A DNA stretch of 44,252 bases, taken from an uncultured Lachnoclostridium sp. (GTDB taxonomy: Bacteria; Bacillota; Clostridia; Lachnospirales; Lachnospiraceae). How positions within the stretch are numbered: position 1 is the first letter of the stretch; each line of letters opens with the position of its first letter. Below the pieces are notes generated by a model. It ran no database searches and had not been told where the DNA came from. It worked only from the letters and a program-made list of their open reading frames with translations. The translations under genes were made by a program, and so were the position numbers. Shown here one piece after another: positions 1 to 8,028 of this stretch. Location of the stretch: assembly GCA_930986645.1 (NCBI GenBank), contig CAKNJS010000020.1, positions 1-44,252 of the forward strand, in the 5' to 3' direction.

Positions 1-16
1 ACCGGGAATGAGAGGG

Positions 17-51
17 AGCACCTGAGAGAGTAATCTTTCAGGTGCTTTTTT
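17..51 (+). terminator. Rho-independent terminator of an upstream gene
   Basis: A 9-bp perfect stem, AGCACCTGA (17-25) with TCAGGTGCT (38-46), is followed by a run of T. It ends the transcript of a gene lying to the left of the window. Confidence 0.85.
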
Positions 52-117
52 CGTTCTCTGTAACACTTCAGTCTTTCGGCTGAAACCATATACACGGTTT
101 ACCGTATACGATTCGAC

Positions 118-146
118 TTTACATTTGCAATTATTATGATTACAAT
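118..146 (+). promoter_or_regulatory. Promoter for the 249-1507 gene pair
   Basis: TTTACA (118-123) and TACAAT (141-146) are separated by 17 bp, a good sigma-A match. The predicted leader of about 95 nt carries a small hairpin, ATGACG/CGTCAT, around 170-188. An imperfect palindrome around 89-110 lies just upstream and could be an operator. Confidence 0.6.
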
Positions 147-248
147 ATTGAAAGATACATCAGGATAAAGATGACGCTTTATCGTCATTGGACTATGCAT
201 GGCGAGACAAGTGCTTGATTAGGAAAAAAGGAAGGGTATATCCGGTTT

Positions 249-638
249 ATGAATGTAGAAAAGCAAGAGACGATCAACGAAAATGGTACTTACACAACGA
301 AGAAAAAAATCACAACCACGGAAGAGGATGGCTTGATTAATATCAGAAGAATACATGGCAGAAGAACAGAATCGCGTGAAAGATATTTCAAGGGAAATGC
401 TGTCTCGTATCATTATCAGACCAATGATCCAAAAGTAACAAAACCGGCTCTTTTCATTATGAGTATTGTGATGTTAATAGCAGCTGCAGCTATGTTTGTA
501 CTTGCTGTCCTGTTTCACGCTATGACAATACTTTTCTTCGGTGTAATTTTCGTAATTTTTGGTATTGTTATTCTTATAAGCAACGTGCGTGCCATCCATC
601 GAGTCGAGAAGGAGATTCAGGATAAAGAGGAGCAGTGA
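249..638 (+). CDS. Small two-TM membrane protein of unknown function
   Basis: A 129-residue protein. The first 64 residues are polar and rich in Thr, Lys, Arg and Glu. Two hydrophobic segments follow (about 66-88 and 91-111), and a short charged tail (RVEKEIQDKEEQ) ends it, so both termini are probably cytoplasmic. I do not recognise the family. The ATG at 249 has a GGAAGGG site about 12 nt upstream. The stop codon lies six bases before the start of the following lipoprotein gene, so the two are probably co-transcribed and translationally coupled. A promoter at 118-146 fits the pair. Function is unknown. Confidence 0.7.
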   Translation: MNVEKQETINENGTYTTKKKITTTEEDGLINIRRIHGRRTESRERYFKGNAVSYHYQTNDPKVTKPALFIMSIVMLIAAAAMFVLAVLFHAMTILFFGVIFVIFGIVILISNVRAIHRVEKEIQDKEEQ

Positions 639-643
639 AAACT

Positions 644-1507
644 ATGAAGAAATACGTTCTGTTCATGGGAACTATGGTAATACTTCTGGTCATGCTCTCT
701 GCCTGTGGAAATAAGATTAGAACATACACTTATGAGAATGAAGCAGTTCTTGAGATCAGGATCAAAAAGACAGAGGTTTATCCGGACAGGCTTGTTGTAA
801 CATTTGCAAAGGGCTCTCTTTCCGGCGTAGAAAATGTGAATTGTTTCCGGGCAGATTTTTCTGCCATAGAGGGAGACCCTGAATTCTCATTTGACGGAGA
901 TGTTCTTACGATAGAAACAGACGAAGCAGACCAAATATCCGGTCTCAGGGTTTGGGAAAGCGGAAGAGATCTGTATTTTGATGTGAGGTATCTGGATTCT
1001 GATTCCTACGCCATGTTAGTTTCTGCTTGGGCAGATGATATTGGATATATGGTAAATGGCGATACAGATGCTTATTATACTCGGGAAGAGAAGAATGCCC
1101 AAAGAGAACTGGAAGAGCAGCAGGCAGAATCAGAGGCCTTTGCTTTCAGCCAGTTAATCGGCGAATGGGTCAATGAAAGTGGAAATACCCGTATTGTATT
1201 TGACGTTGATGAGAGTTCCGGCAGATATTTTCTGGTTTCTGTACTTGCCAACGGGGAATGGACGGAGCAGGAATTCATGTATATTACTTCACTGACAGAA
1301 CGAGACACGGCCGACGCCAAAGAAATCATTGTATATGACAATCCTGCATGGGGACGGGCCGTTTCATTCTATATCATGAATGATGCATCCGGAATGGAAT
1401 GCGAATATGCAGATGAGAAATTTACGAGAGCAGAGCAGGAGAAACCGGGATTCGGACCGCTATCTGTTAACTTCCCTTTTTACACATCTGTTTACTCATG
1501 CTGCTGA
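644..1507 (+). CDS. Putative lipoprotein of unknown function
   Basis: The protein starts MKKYVLFMGT and carries a lipobox, LSAC, after a hydrophobic stretch, so it should be lipid-anchored on the outer face of the membrane (about 287 residues). A GTG at 635 is also in frame, but GAGGAG at 627-632 sits only 2 nt from it and 11 nt from the ATG at 644, which favours 644. The body is acidic, with a Glu/Gln-rich linker near residues 150-165 (EEKNAQRELEEQQAESEAF). It may separate two small beta domains; the second begins around LIGEWVNESGNTRIVF. The last 20 or so residues (ending FYTSVYSCC) look unlike a domain end and could reflect an old frameshift. Family not recognised. Confidence 0.7.
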   Translation: MKKYVLFMGTMVILLVMLSACGNKIRTYTYENEAVLEIRIKKTEVYPDRLVVTFAKGSLSGVENVNCFRADFSAIEGDPEFSFDGDVLTIETDEADQISGLRVWESGRDLYFDVRYLDSDSYAMLVSAWADDIGYMVNGDTDAYYTREEKNAQRELEEQQAESEAFAFSQLIGEWVNESGNTRIVFDVDESSGRYFLVSVLANGEWTEQEFMYITSLTERDTADAKEIIVYDNPAWGRAVSFYIMNDASGMECEYADEKFTRAEQEKPGFGPLSVNFPFYTSVYSCC

Positions 1508-1703
1508 GAACAAGATACCTCTTATACCTGAGCAATTCTTCTGCAGACAGGTTCATTGCAGCTCATACGTTCAGCGTATTTAATGGAGATTTTGTTTATC
1601 AATGTTGAGATAAAGAATGAAAAGTCCGTTTTAATGGACATATAATACTGTACACTATAACCAGCTTAGAAAATTGCTCTTTAAAGGTTATGGAGGTGAC
1701 AGT

Positions 1704-1808
1704 ATGAAAGGATATACTACATCTGAAGGTTATATGGGATTTGTAAATGGACGGTACATGCTTTTTGCAAGTGAATCGGAATACAGAGAATATATTGAAG
1801 AGATATAA
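1704..1808 (+). CDS. 34-residue conserved-looking miniprotein
   Basis: The ORF encodes 34 residues beginning MKGYTTSEGYMGFVNGRYML and ending in an acidic, Tyr-rich tail (SEYREYIEEI). A near-perfect ribosome binding site, GGAGGTGA, is placed 4-5 nt before the ATG, and a strong intrinsic terminator begins 12 nt after the stop, so the gene has its own transcription unit. From memory, very similar miniproteins (MxGYTTxxGYMGxVxGxYMLFAxExxYxEY) recur in Lachnospiraceae, but I could not search to confirm. No signal peptide or membrane segment is visible. Function unknown. Confidence 0.7.
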   Translation: MKGYTTSEGYMGFVNGRYMLFASESEYREYIEEI

Positions 1809-1820
1809 ATTATGTGACAG

Positions 1821-1872
1821 AGAGACTCCAGAATATCCGTAAGAATGACGGAAGATCTGGAGTCTCTTTTTT
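1821..1872 (+). terminator. Intrinsic terminator of the 34-aa gene
   Basis: A 12-bp stem, AGAGACTCCAGA (1821-1832) with TCTGGAGTCTCT (1856-1867), is followed by TTTTT. The loop itself contains CCGT..ACGG and can form an inner hairpin. Confidence 0.85.
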
Positions 1873-2000
1873 GTGATGATGACGGGCTAAAGTCCGGGAT
1901 GGACCGGCATTATACTATATGGCTGAGTCGGTTGACTGGAAGTATATCTGATCGCTGTCCTGACAGCCGGTTATAGAAAACGATAATTTCCATCCCAGTT

Positions 2001-2044
2001 AAAAACAGGTATTCATCCAAATTACGTTTGATGAATACCTGTTT
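2001..2044 (-). terminator. Intrinsic terminator of the GH95 gene
   Basis: A 15-bp perfect stem, AAACAGGTATTCATC (2003-2017) with GATGAATACCTGTTT (2030-2044). Read on the minus strand it is followed by five T, and it lies 25 nt past the stop codon of the glycosidase gene. Confidence 0.85.
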
Positions 2045-2068
2045 CAGTTTTGTGTCTAATAAGATAAA

Positions 2069-5000
2069 TTAATGCTTACGTCTTTGCTTAGTACGGAGCA
2101 TCAGCAGTACGGCTATAGTTCCAAAAGATACAACGGTGAATAATGCCCATGCTGCTGCAGGACTATTGACACCTGTCTGAGGAGTTTTGCCCGATTTATC
2201 TGTATTAGTCGGTTTCCCGGAATTCCCAGCACCATCAGGCTTGTTCTGATCTGACGGTTTGTTCTGGTCCGATGGTTTGTTCTGGTCCGACGGGTTATTA
2301 GAATCTGTTGGTTTATCGGAGCTGTCTTTTTGTTTAAAAGAGACAGACACAGTTACATCACTATTCGGCATAGTGAAAGCATAAGTACCATTGTTCTGAT
2401 CCGTAACAGCAAGCGTATTGTCAGAAGCATCTGTAACAACCACCTTATCCACTATATATCCCTCATCAGGAACAGTAGTAATGATAACGCTGCTGCCTTC
2501 GGTATATGAACTTTCAGGAACGGCTGCCTGACCATTTTGTGTCTTGTTAATAGTTATCTGATAGAACGGTTTGGCAGGCTGTTCAACAAGTTTAAAGGAG
2601 ACAGATACTGTGACATCATTGCCGGGCATAGTGAAAGCATAATTACCGTCGCCTTGTTCTTTAACACTAATTTCGTTATTATCTGTATCAGTAACAACTA
2701 CCTTATCTACAGTATATCCCTCGTCAGGAACAGCGGTAATAACAACGTTACTGTCTTTGCTGTATGTATTTTCAGGGATAGTTACCTTACCGTTTTCAGT
2801 GTCAGCAATCGTTACCTGATATTTATTTACAACGGAACCGTCTTTACTAATGGTATAGCTTTCTCCTTCTGATGTCTGGAAGGAAATCTTGTCGCTGCTT
2901 AATGATTCAGCTGCAACCGGATTTCCTTGTGAATCTACTACTGTATATTCGGAAAGACCGGTATATTCCGCAGTGAATTCTCCTCCGTTGCGTGATGTTA
3001 CGACAAAGAAATCTGCTTCGCCATCGGTCCATTTCATGTCAATCTCAAAGTTACCGCGCGCTACCATGCCGTTTACAAAACCAGTGTTCCACTCTTCTGG
3101 AAGAGTTGGAAGAAACTGTACATATCCAAGCTGGCTCTGGAGAAGCATTTCGTTGACACCTGCTGTGTAGCCAAAGTTACCATCAATCTGGAAGATCGGA
3201 TATCCCTTGTAGTTCGCACCTCCGCCGTGGGAAGAGAAGAGGTTAGTCAGGAATCCTGAGTTTCCACCGCCTACTGCGGACTGTACGATCTGGAAAGCTT
3301 CATCGGAATGTCCTGTGCGGGCCCAGAGATTCAATTTGTGTGCTTTGGACCATCCGGTAGCGTCCAGACCACGTTCTTCAAGTGTAACCATAGCTGCGTC
3401 CATATATTCTGGATTGTCTTTACTGATAATGTTACACGGATACAGAGCCATCAGGTGTGACAGATGTCTGTGCGGCGGTTCCTGTCCGCTGGATCCTGCT
3501 CCAAGGCTTACTCTCCACTGAGGAATGTCAATCTCAGGAAGATCTCCGGCTTGAGCTTTACCAAATGTTGTCTCTTCATACCATTCTTTTACCTGTCCGC
3601 TATCACCGACAATGACAGGATTCAGTTTGTCCTGCTTTTCTTTCCACTGAGCGATCAGATCCTGATCTACGCCGAGGGTTTCGGCTGCTGCGATTGTGTT
3701 CTCAAAGTGCTGCCAGATAAACTGCTGGTCATAGGAAGCACCTGCTACGATCGGGCCATTCTCCGGCGAGTAGGAAGGAGAGGATACATATCTCTGCTGA
3801 CTGTCGCTCCATACAAGCGCTTTGTCCCAGAAGTTAGCTACTGATTTCATGGACGGATAGAGCTCGTCTCTTAAGTAATCTATATCTCCTGTGTACAGAT
3901 AGTACTCATATGCATTGAGGAGCGCCCATGCAGAACCGATCGGGTTCCAGCCGGCAGCATTCCCTTTCTGCCCCATAGAAGCGAACATATACGGTGTACT
4001 AAAGCATCCTACGAGCCATCCGTTTTCACCGTTATCATTTTCGATACCGAATGCGGATTCTACAGCGCCCTGCCCAGCTGTACGCAGAACGTCAAGAAAG
4101 TCATTGTACGGAATCTGGCATTCAGCCAAGTTGCTTGCCAGTGTCGGCCAATAGTTCATCTGAATGTTAATGTTAAAGTGGTAATCTCCATACCACGTGA
4201 AGCTTCCTTCACCCCAGACACCCTGAAGATTTGTTGGAAGAGAACCTTCTCTGGAACCTGCAATCGTCAGATAACGTCCGAACTGATAGCAGATGATCTC
4301 CAGTGCGCGCTGTTCTGATTCGGTAGGGGTCTTGCCGCCGTTTCTGTCTACCATGTTGCGGTATTTCAGGATCAGTTCATCCGTCGGAATCTGAGGGATC
4401 TCTTCGTTGAATCCGATCTCCAGACGGGAGAACAGTGCAGAGTGATCAGCCACATGGTCTTCTTTCAGAGCGTCATACCCTTTTTCTGCGGCAGCATTAA
4501 CACGCTCAGTTACAGCAGCATGAGGATCTTCACCACGGAAGGTTGGAAGTTCCATTTTATAGTCAGTTCCGCAGGCAAGGATAAGTGTTGCTGCATCCGC
4601 ATCGGTTACATTAATGGAAGAATCGTTAACCGTCATCTGACCGCCTTCCGGAATGACTTTCAGCTGTGCTTCTGCGATAAGTCCGTTACTTGCAAGTGAG
4701 CCTCTCAGTGTGATCGTATCGTCTTCAGCTGTATTGGAAGCCGAGTAAGAGAATATAGATTCAAGATTAGTATCAAAATCGATCTTTCCCTTTTCATCTG
4801 CTGTCAGCCGGATAACAAGCACATTGTCAGGATAACTGTTAAAATATTCACGTGTGTAGTGTACACCTTCGTAATCATAGCTGACTGTTGCAAGAGCAGT
4901 TCGCATATCCAGATCACGGACATATCCGGTTGCCTGATCCTCGTCTATATCGTGGCTGTTGATGTAAATACTTGCAAAATCTTTGGGTGCTGCATAACCT

Positions 5001-5500
5001 GTTAAGTCACCCATAAGTTTATTCAAGTCGTCCATTGCATCTCCGTTAGTTCCTGTTCCAGCTGAAGAGTAGGAGTTCTCATCATAGCCGAAGACATACT
5101 GCGATTTGTCTTCCAGTTTTCCACGAATCGTGTCCAAATTATCTCTGATTTTCTGAAGGCCTTCCTCAGTATTCGTCGGATTAGTATTACCATAATTATA
5201 GCCATTGCTGTTGTCTTTTGTCGGACCGCCGTCCCATACAGTCTTTTCGTTGAGATGGATCTTATCCTCAGCAATTCCGCCGTATATAAGACTGCCCATG
5301 TAGCCATTGCCGATCGCAAGCGCTTCGGTCTGCCAGTCTGACGCTGGTTCATCATACCAGATCCTCAGCAGGTTGTCATTTACAGATTCCGCTGAAGTTT
5401 CTGCTGTTGGGTTCTCAGCAAATGCTGCGGCAGGCAATAAAGAAACGGTCATTGCAACTGCAAGTGAAATGCCTGCCAGTTTTCTGAATTTGTTTTTCAT
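2069..5500 (-). CDS. Secreted, wall-anchored GH95 alpha-L-fucosidase-type glycosidase
   Basis: A 1143-residue surface enzyme expected to remove terminal alpha-1,2-L-fucose (some GH95 members prefer L-galactose) from host or plant glycans. A signal peptide is seen at residues 1-28 (cleavage after AAAFA). The GH95 catalytic region spans about 42-880. The family's catalytic asparagine pair appears as N443 and N445 (HFNINIQMNYW), the acid as E580 (YSPENGP) and the distal Asp as D773 (QIDGNFGY). Spacings agree with the characterised Bifidobacterium AfcA (N421/N423, E566, D766). Two InlB-B-type beta repeats follow (about 892-1055, each with PDEGY.VDKVVV and YAFTMP..DVTVSVSFK), then a KPSDQN linker, and a sortase signal TPQTG (about 1106-1110) with a membrane segment and basic tail. 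The start has GGAGGAGAAAG 1-2 nt before ATG. The gene stands alone, divergent from the sugar operon. Confidence 0.92.
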   Translation of the reverse strand: MKNKFRKLAGISLAVAMTVSLLPAAAFAENPTAETSAESVNDNLLRIWYDEPASDWQTEALAIGNGYMGSLIYGGIAEDKIHLNEKTVWDGGPTKDNSNGYNYGNTNPTNTEEGLQKIRDNLDTIRGKLEDKSQYVFGYDENSYSSAGTGTNGDAMDDLNKLMGDLTGYAAPKDFASIYINSHDIDEDQATGYVRDLDMRTALATVSYDYEGVHYTREYFNSYPDNVLVIRLTADEKGKIDFDTNLESIFSYSASNTAEDDTITLRGSLASNGLIAEAQLKVIPEGGQMTVNDSSINVTDADAATLILACGTDYKMELPTFRGEDPHAAVTERVNAAAEKGYDALKEDHVADHSALFSRLEIGFNEEIPQIPTDELILKYRNMVDRNGGKTPTESEQRALEIICYQFGRYLTIAGSREGSLPTNLQGVWGEGSFTWYGDYHFNINIQMNYWPTLASNLAECQIPYNDFLDVLRTAGQGAVESAFGIENDNGENGWLVGCFSTPYMFASMGQKGNAAGWNPIGSAWALLNAYEYYLYTGDIDYLRDELYPSMKSVANFWDKALVWSDSQQRYVSSPSYSPENGPIVAGASYDQQFIWQHFENTIAAAETLGVDQDLIAQWKEKQDKLNPVIVGDSGQVKEWYEETTFGKAQAGDLPEIDIPQWRVSLGAGSSGQEPPHRHLSHLMALYPCNIISKDNPEYMDAAMVTLEERGLDATGWSKAHKLNLWARTGHSDEAFQIVQSAVGGGNSGFLTNLFSSHGGGANYKGYPIFQIDGNFGYTAGVNEMLLQSQLGYVQFLPTLPEEWNTGFVNGMVARGNFEIDMKWTDGEADFFVVTSRNGGEFTAEYTGLSEYTVVDSQGNPVAAESLSSDKISFQTSEGESYTISKDGSVVNKYQVTIADTENGKVTIPENTYSKDSNVVITAVPDEGYTVDKVVVTDTDNNEISVKEQGDGNYAFTMPGNDVTVSVSFKLVEQPAKPFYQITINKTQNGQAAVPESSYTEGSSVIITTVPDEGYIVDKVVVTDASDNTLAVTDQNNGTYAFTMPNSDVTVSVSFKQKDSSDKPTDSNNPSDQNKPSDQNKPSDQNKPDGAGNSGKPTNTDKSGKTPQTGVNSPAAAWALFTVVSFGTIAVLLMLRTKQRRKH

Positions 5501-5846
5501 TCTTTCTCCTCCATGTAAAATTAAATTTCCTGAATTTATTAAAATTCAGGTTTGCTGCATAAAGCTTCTCCGATAGGATATCCCTCCTTTTTAAATAAAT
5601 TTACTGCTTATTTATCTAACAATCACGCGGACTGTTATTCATAGAACGGGACGACTGCAGTATCTGTTTTGCAATCATCATATATTAATTGATGAAAATA
5701 AATTATCTATTCAAAATTGAATTGGTAAAATTGTAAAAAATGGTATTCTAAAAAATGCTGTTTGGCGAAAAATATCATAAAATATATTTCTCGAAAAAGC
5801 AATATAATAGTTAAAAATAATAATAACAAATCGTATTATATATAAA

Positions 5847-5867
5847 TATTGTGCATAATGCACAATA
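5847..5867. promoter_or_regulatory. Perfect 21-bp palindrome, candidate operator
   Basis: TATTGTGCAT-A-ATGCACAATA is a perfect odd palindrome in the space between two divergent carbohydrate genes. It differs from the CG-centred LacI-type operator further right, so it is likely the site of another regulator. Which one is unknown. Confidence 0.5.
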
Positions 5868-5992
5868 ATAATGCGACAAGAAATTTGATATATGTCAGAA
5901 AAACATCATCTATAATGGATAAAACGGAGACAGGGAAATTACTATGTATGCAAAAAATAAAAAGCAATACAAACCGAATTATGTATTTGGTC

Positions 5993-6021
5993 TTGACAGT
6001 TTATAAAACGTGTATTAATAT
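5993..6021 (+). promoter_or_regulatory. Promoter of the polyol/hexose operon
   Basis: TTGACA (5993-5998) and TAATAT (6016-6021) are spaced by 17 bp, close to the sigma-A consensus. Transcription should start near 6028, just before the operator palindrome. Confidence 0.8.
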
Positions 6022-6034
6022 AAATACATAGACA

Positions 6035-6054
6035 AAACCGAAACGTTTCGGTTT
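6035..6054. promoter_or_regulatory. LacI-family operator, perfect 20-bp palindrome
   Basis: AAACCGAAAC-GTTTCGGTTT is a perfect even palindrome with the central CG typical of LacI-family operators. It lies just downstream of the predicted transcription start, a classic roadblock position. The LacI-type regulator encoded second in this operon is the obvious ligand. An additional half-site, AAACCGAA, lies upstream of the -35 at 5971-5978. Confidence 0.75.
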
Positions 6055-6075
6055 ATAAAAGAAGGAGGAAATATT

Positions 6076-6927
6076 ATGCCATTAGTTACTTCGGAAAAAA
6101 TGCTCTTAGATGCTCAGAAAGGTGGTTATGCGGTAGGCGCATTTAACGTCGAAAACATGGAGATGGTCAAGGCGGTGCTCGCAGCAGCAGAGGAGCTGAA
6201 AGCGCCTGTTATGCTTCAGACGACACCCGGTACGATCAAATACGGAACAGTTGAGACTTATGCGGCAATCGTGAAAGCAGAGGCTGCCAAGGTGTCTGTC
6301 CCGGTGTGCCTGCATCTGGATCACGGCGACAGCTTTGAGCTTGCTGTACAGGCAATGAAGGCGGGCTATACATCCGTTATGATCGATGGTTCACATGAGG
6401 ATTTTGAAAACAATATCGCGATCACAAAGAAAGTTGTAGATGTGGCAAAAGCGATCGGGATCCCGGTTGAAGCTGAGCTTGGAAAAGTCGGCGGTAAGGA
6501 GGACGATCTTGAGGCTGATGCAGATACTAATACAGATCCGATGGAAGCAAAAGAATTTGCAGAGCGTACAGGAATATCATCACTTGCTGTTGCCATCGGT
6601 ACAGCTCATGGATTCTATGTAGGAACACCGGTGCTTGACAAGCCGAGAGTAAGCGCAATCAAAGATGTTGTATCTGTGCCGCTGGTGCTTCATGGAGCAT
6701 CCGGACTGAGCGAAGAGGATGTCAGAGAGTGCGTAGAACGCGGTATGTGTAAAGTTAACTTCGCAACTGAACTGAGGGCTGCATATACAGCGGCTGTTAA
6801 GAAACTTCTTGAGGAGAAACCTGAGACATATGATCCGAAGAAACTGGGAACTGTCGGAATGGAAGCAGTGAAAGAGCAGGTTAAGATCCGCATGAAGATG
6901 TGCGGCTGTGACGGCAAAGCTGAATAA
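6076..6927 (+). CDS. Class II ketose-bisphosphate aldolase (GatY/FbaA type)
   Basis: A 283-residue Zn-dependent aldolase that cleaves tagatose- or fructose-1,6-bisphosphate to DHAP and glyceraldehyde 3-phosphate in the cytoplasm. Family marks are the N-terminal Ala-Phe-Asn (GAFNVEN), the Zn-binding HLDHG near residue 80, EAELG with following GG loop (about 134-140), AHGFY near 180 (Zn histidine), HGASG near 208 (Zn histidine and phosphate contact) and KVNFATELR near 230. The context with a GatD-like dehydrogenase and a PfkB kinase points to tagatose bisphosphate, but fructose bisphosphate cannot be excluded from sequence. It is the first gene of the operon, with GAAGGAGG 7-8 nt before the ATG. 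Confidence 0.9.
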   Translation: MPLVTSEKMLLDAQKGGYAVGAFNVENMEMVKAVLAAAEELKAPVMLQTTPGTIKYGTVETYAAIVKAEAAKVSVPVCLHLDHGDSFELAVQAMKAGYTSVMIDGSHEDFENNIAITKKVVDVAKAIGIPVEAELGKVGGKEDDLEADADTNTDPMEAKEFAERTGISSLAVAIGTAHGFYVGTPVLDKPRVSAIKDVVSVPLVLHGASGLSEEDVRECVERGMCKVNFATELRAAYTAAVKKLLEEKPETYDPKKLGTVGMEAVKEQVKIRMKMCGCDGKAE

Positions 6928-6957
6928 AAAGAATAATTCAGAAAAGGCGGTGGTGTT

Positions 6958-8007
6958 ATGGGAGCTACGATGAAGGACATCGCCAAACGTACCGGCCTCG
7001 GGCTTGCCACTATTTCGTCCTATCTGAACGGAGGAAATGTCCGGGAAAAGAACCGCATTAAGATAGAAGAGGCTATCAAGGAACTTCATTTTGAAGTAAA
7101 CGAAGTTGCCCGGGGGCTGAAGACGAACCGGACGAAGACAATCGGAATTGTAATTCCCGAGCTCAATAACATTTTCTTTGCTGAGATCATCACCGAAGCG
7201 GAAGATATCCTGAGAAGCCACGGGTACGCTACAATGATCTGCGACTGCCGTTCTGATACAGAGCGGGAAAGGGAAGCGGTCGAGTTCCTTTATCACAGGC
7301 GTGTGGATGGCCTGATCGTTATGCCGACAGGAACGTCGGATTCCGGATTTCATAAGTTTATCCGGGCGGGAAAACCCATTGTGATGATCGACCGTAAAAT
7401 GAAAGACGTCTGCTGTGACTGTATATTGGTTGACAATGAAGGCGCAGCCGAGGACGCTGTGAACAGGCTTGTGCGTGCCGGACACAGCAGGATCGGAATG
7501 ATCGCGGGTCCGGAGGATGTTTATACGGCAAAAGAGAGGCAGCGTGGATATGAGAAAGCAGTCCGGGATAACAATGCAGCGTCTGATGAGGGATTGGTTG
7601 CCCGGGGAAATTATACGATCGCCGGAGGCGCGGCCGCAATGCGCCAGCTGTGGGAGAATAATCCGGATATGACCGCTGTGTTCATCTCAAATTATGAGAT
7701 GACCGTGGGTGCTATGATGGAGATCAATGATCTGGGCATCCGGGTTCCTGATGAGCTGTCAGTGATCGGTTTCGATAATGTTGATTTTGCGAAAGCGTCT
7801 GCACCCCGGCTCAGTATCGTTACACAGCCTACAGCGAAGATTGCGCAGGAAGCAGCAGAGACACTGATCATAAAGCTGGAAGGGAAAGACCGGACTATGG
7901 ATGTCGATCATCAGGACGTTGACGGAGAGCGTACGACAGTGACTGTGACTTTAAAGACCGGATTTGTCGAAGGCCGCTCGGTAAGAGTGTTGAATAATAA
8001 AGTCTGA
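6958..8007 (+). CDS. LacI-family transcriptional repressor
   Basis: A 349-residue regulator with an N-terminal LacI helix-turn-helix (MKDIAKRTGLGLATISSYLNGG), a hinge region ending in ARGLKTNRTKTIG, and a periplasmic-binding-protein-like effector domain (about 60-335; GIVIPELNNIFFAEI, VDGLIVMPTGT, VIGFDNVDFAKASAPRLSIV). The second operon position, 30 nt after the aldolase, suggests it represses its own operon through the palindrome at 6035-6054 until a pathway sugar or sugar phosphate binds. The start at 6958 has AAAGGCGGTGG upstream. A second ATG at 6970 begins exactly at the usual LacI N-terminus and is a fair alternative. Confidence 0.92.
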   Translation: MGATMKDIAKRTGLGLATISSYLNGGNVREKNRIKIEEAIKELHFEVNEVARGLKTNRTKTIGIVIPELNNIFFAEIITEAEDILRSHGYATMICDCRSDTEREREAVEFLYHRRVDGLIVMPTGTSDSGFHKFIRAGKPIVMIDRKMKDVCCDCILVDNEGAAEDAVNRLVRAGHSRIGMIAGPEDVYTAKERQRGYEKAVRDNNAASDEGLVARGNYTIAGGAAAMRQLWENNPDMTAVFISNYEMTVGAMMEINDLGIRVPDELSVIGFDNVDFAKASAPRLSIVTQPTAKIAQEAAETLIIKLEGKDRTMDVDHQDVDGERTTVTVTLKTGFVEGRSVRVLNNKV

Positions 8008-8028
8008 TACAGGATAAAGGAGAATATT

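Larger units (their letters stand above)
5501..6075. other. AT-rich divergent intergenic region (574 bp)
   Basis: This region separates the GH95 gene (minus) from the polyol operon (plus). It holds a 9-bp hairpin, CCTGAATTT/AAATTCAGG (5529-5550), in the GH95 leader, a 21-bp palindrome (5847-5867), and the operon promoter and operator. The GH95 promoter itself is not clear. A 60-codon open frame at 5849-6031 overlaps the promoter and is not counted as a gene. Confidence 0.7.

Noticed and set aside
5849-6031. 60-codon open frame in the GH95-polyol operon gap
   Set aside because: It overlaps the operon's -35 and -10 boxes and the 21-bp palindrome, has no ribosome site and a composition typical of AT-rich non-coding DNA.
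6580-7485. 301-codon minus-strand frame across aldolase and LacI genes
   Set aside because: Antisense shadow; both plus-strand genes have clear family motifs over the whole interval.
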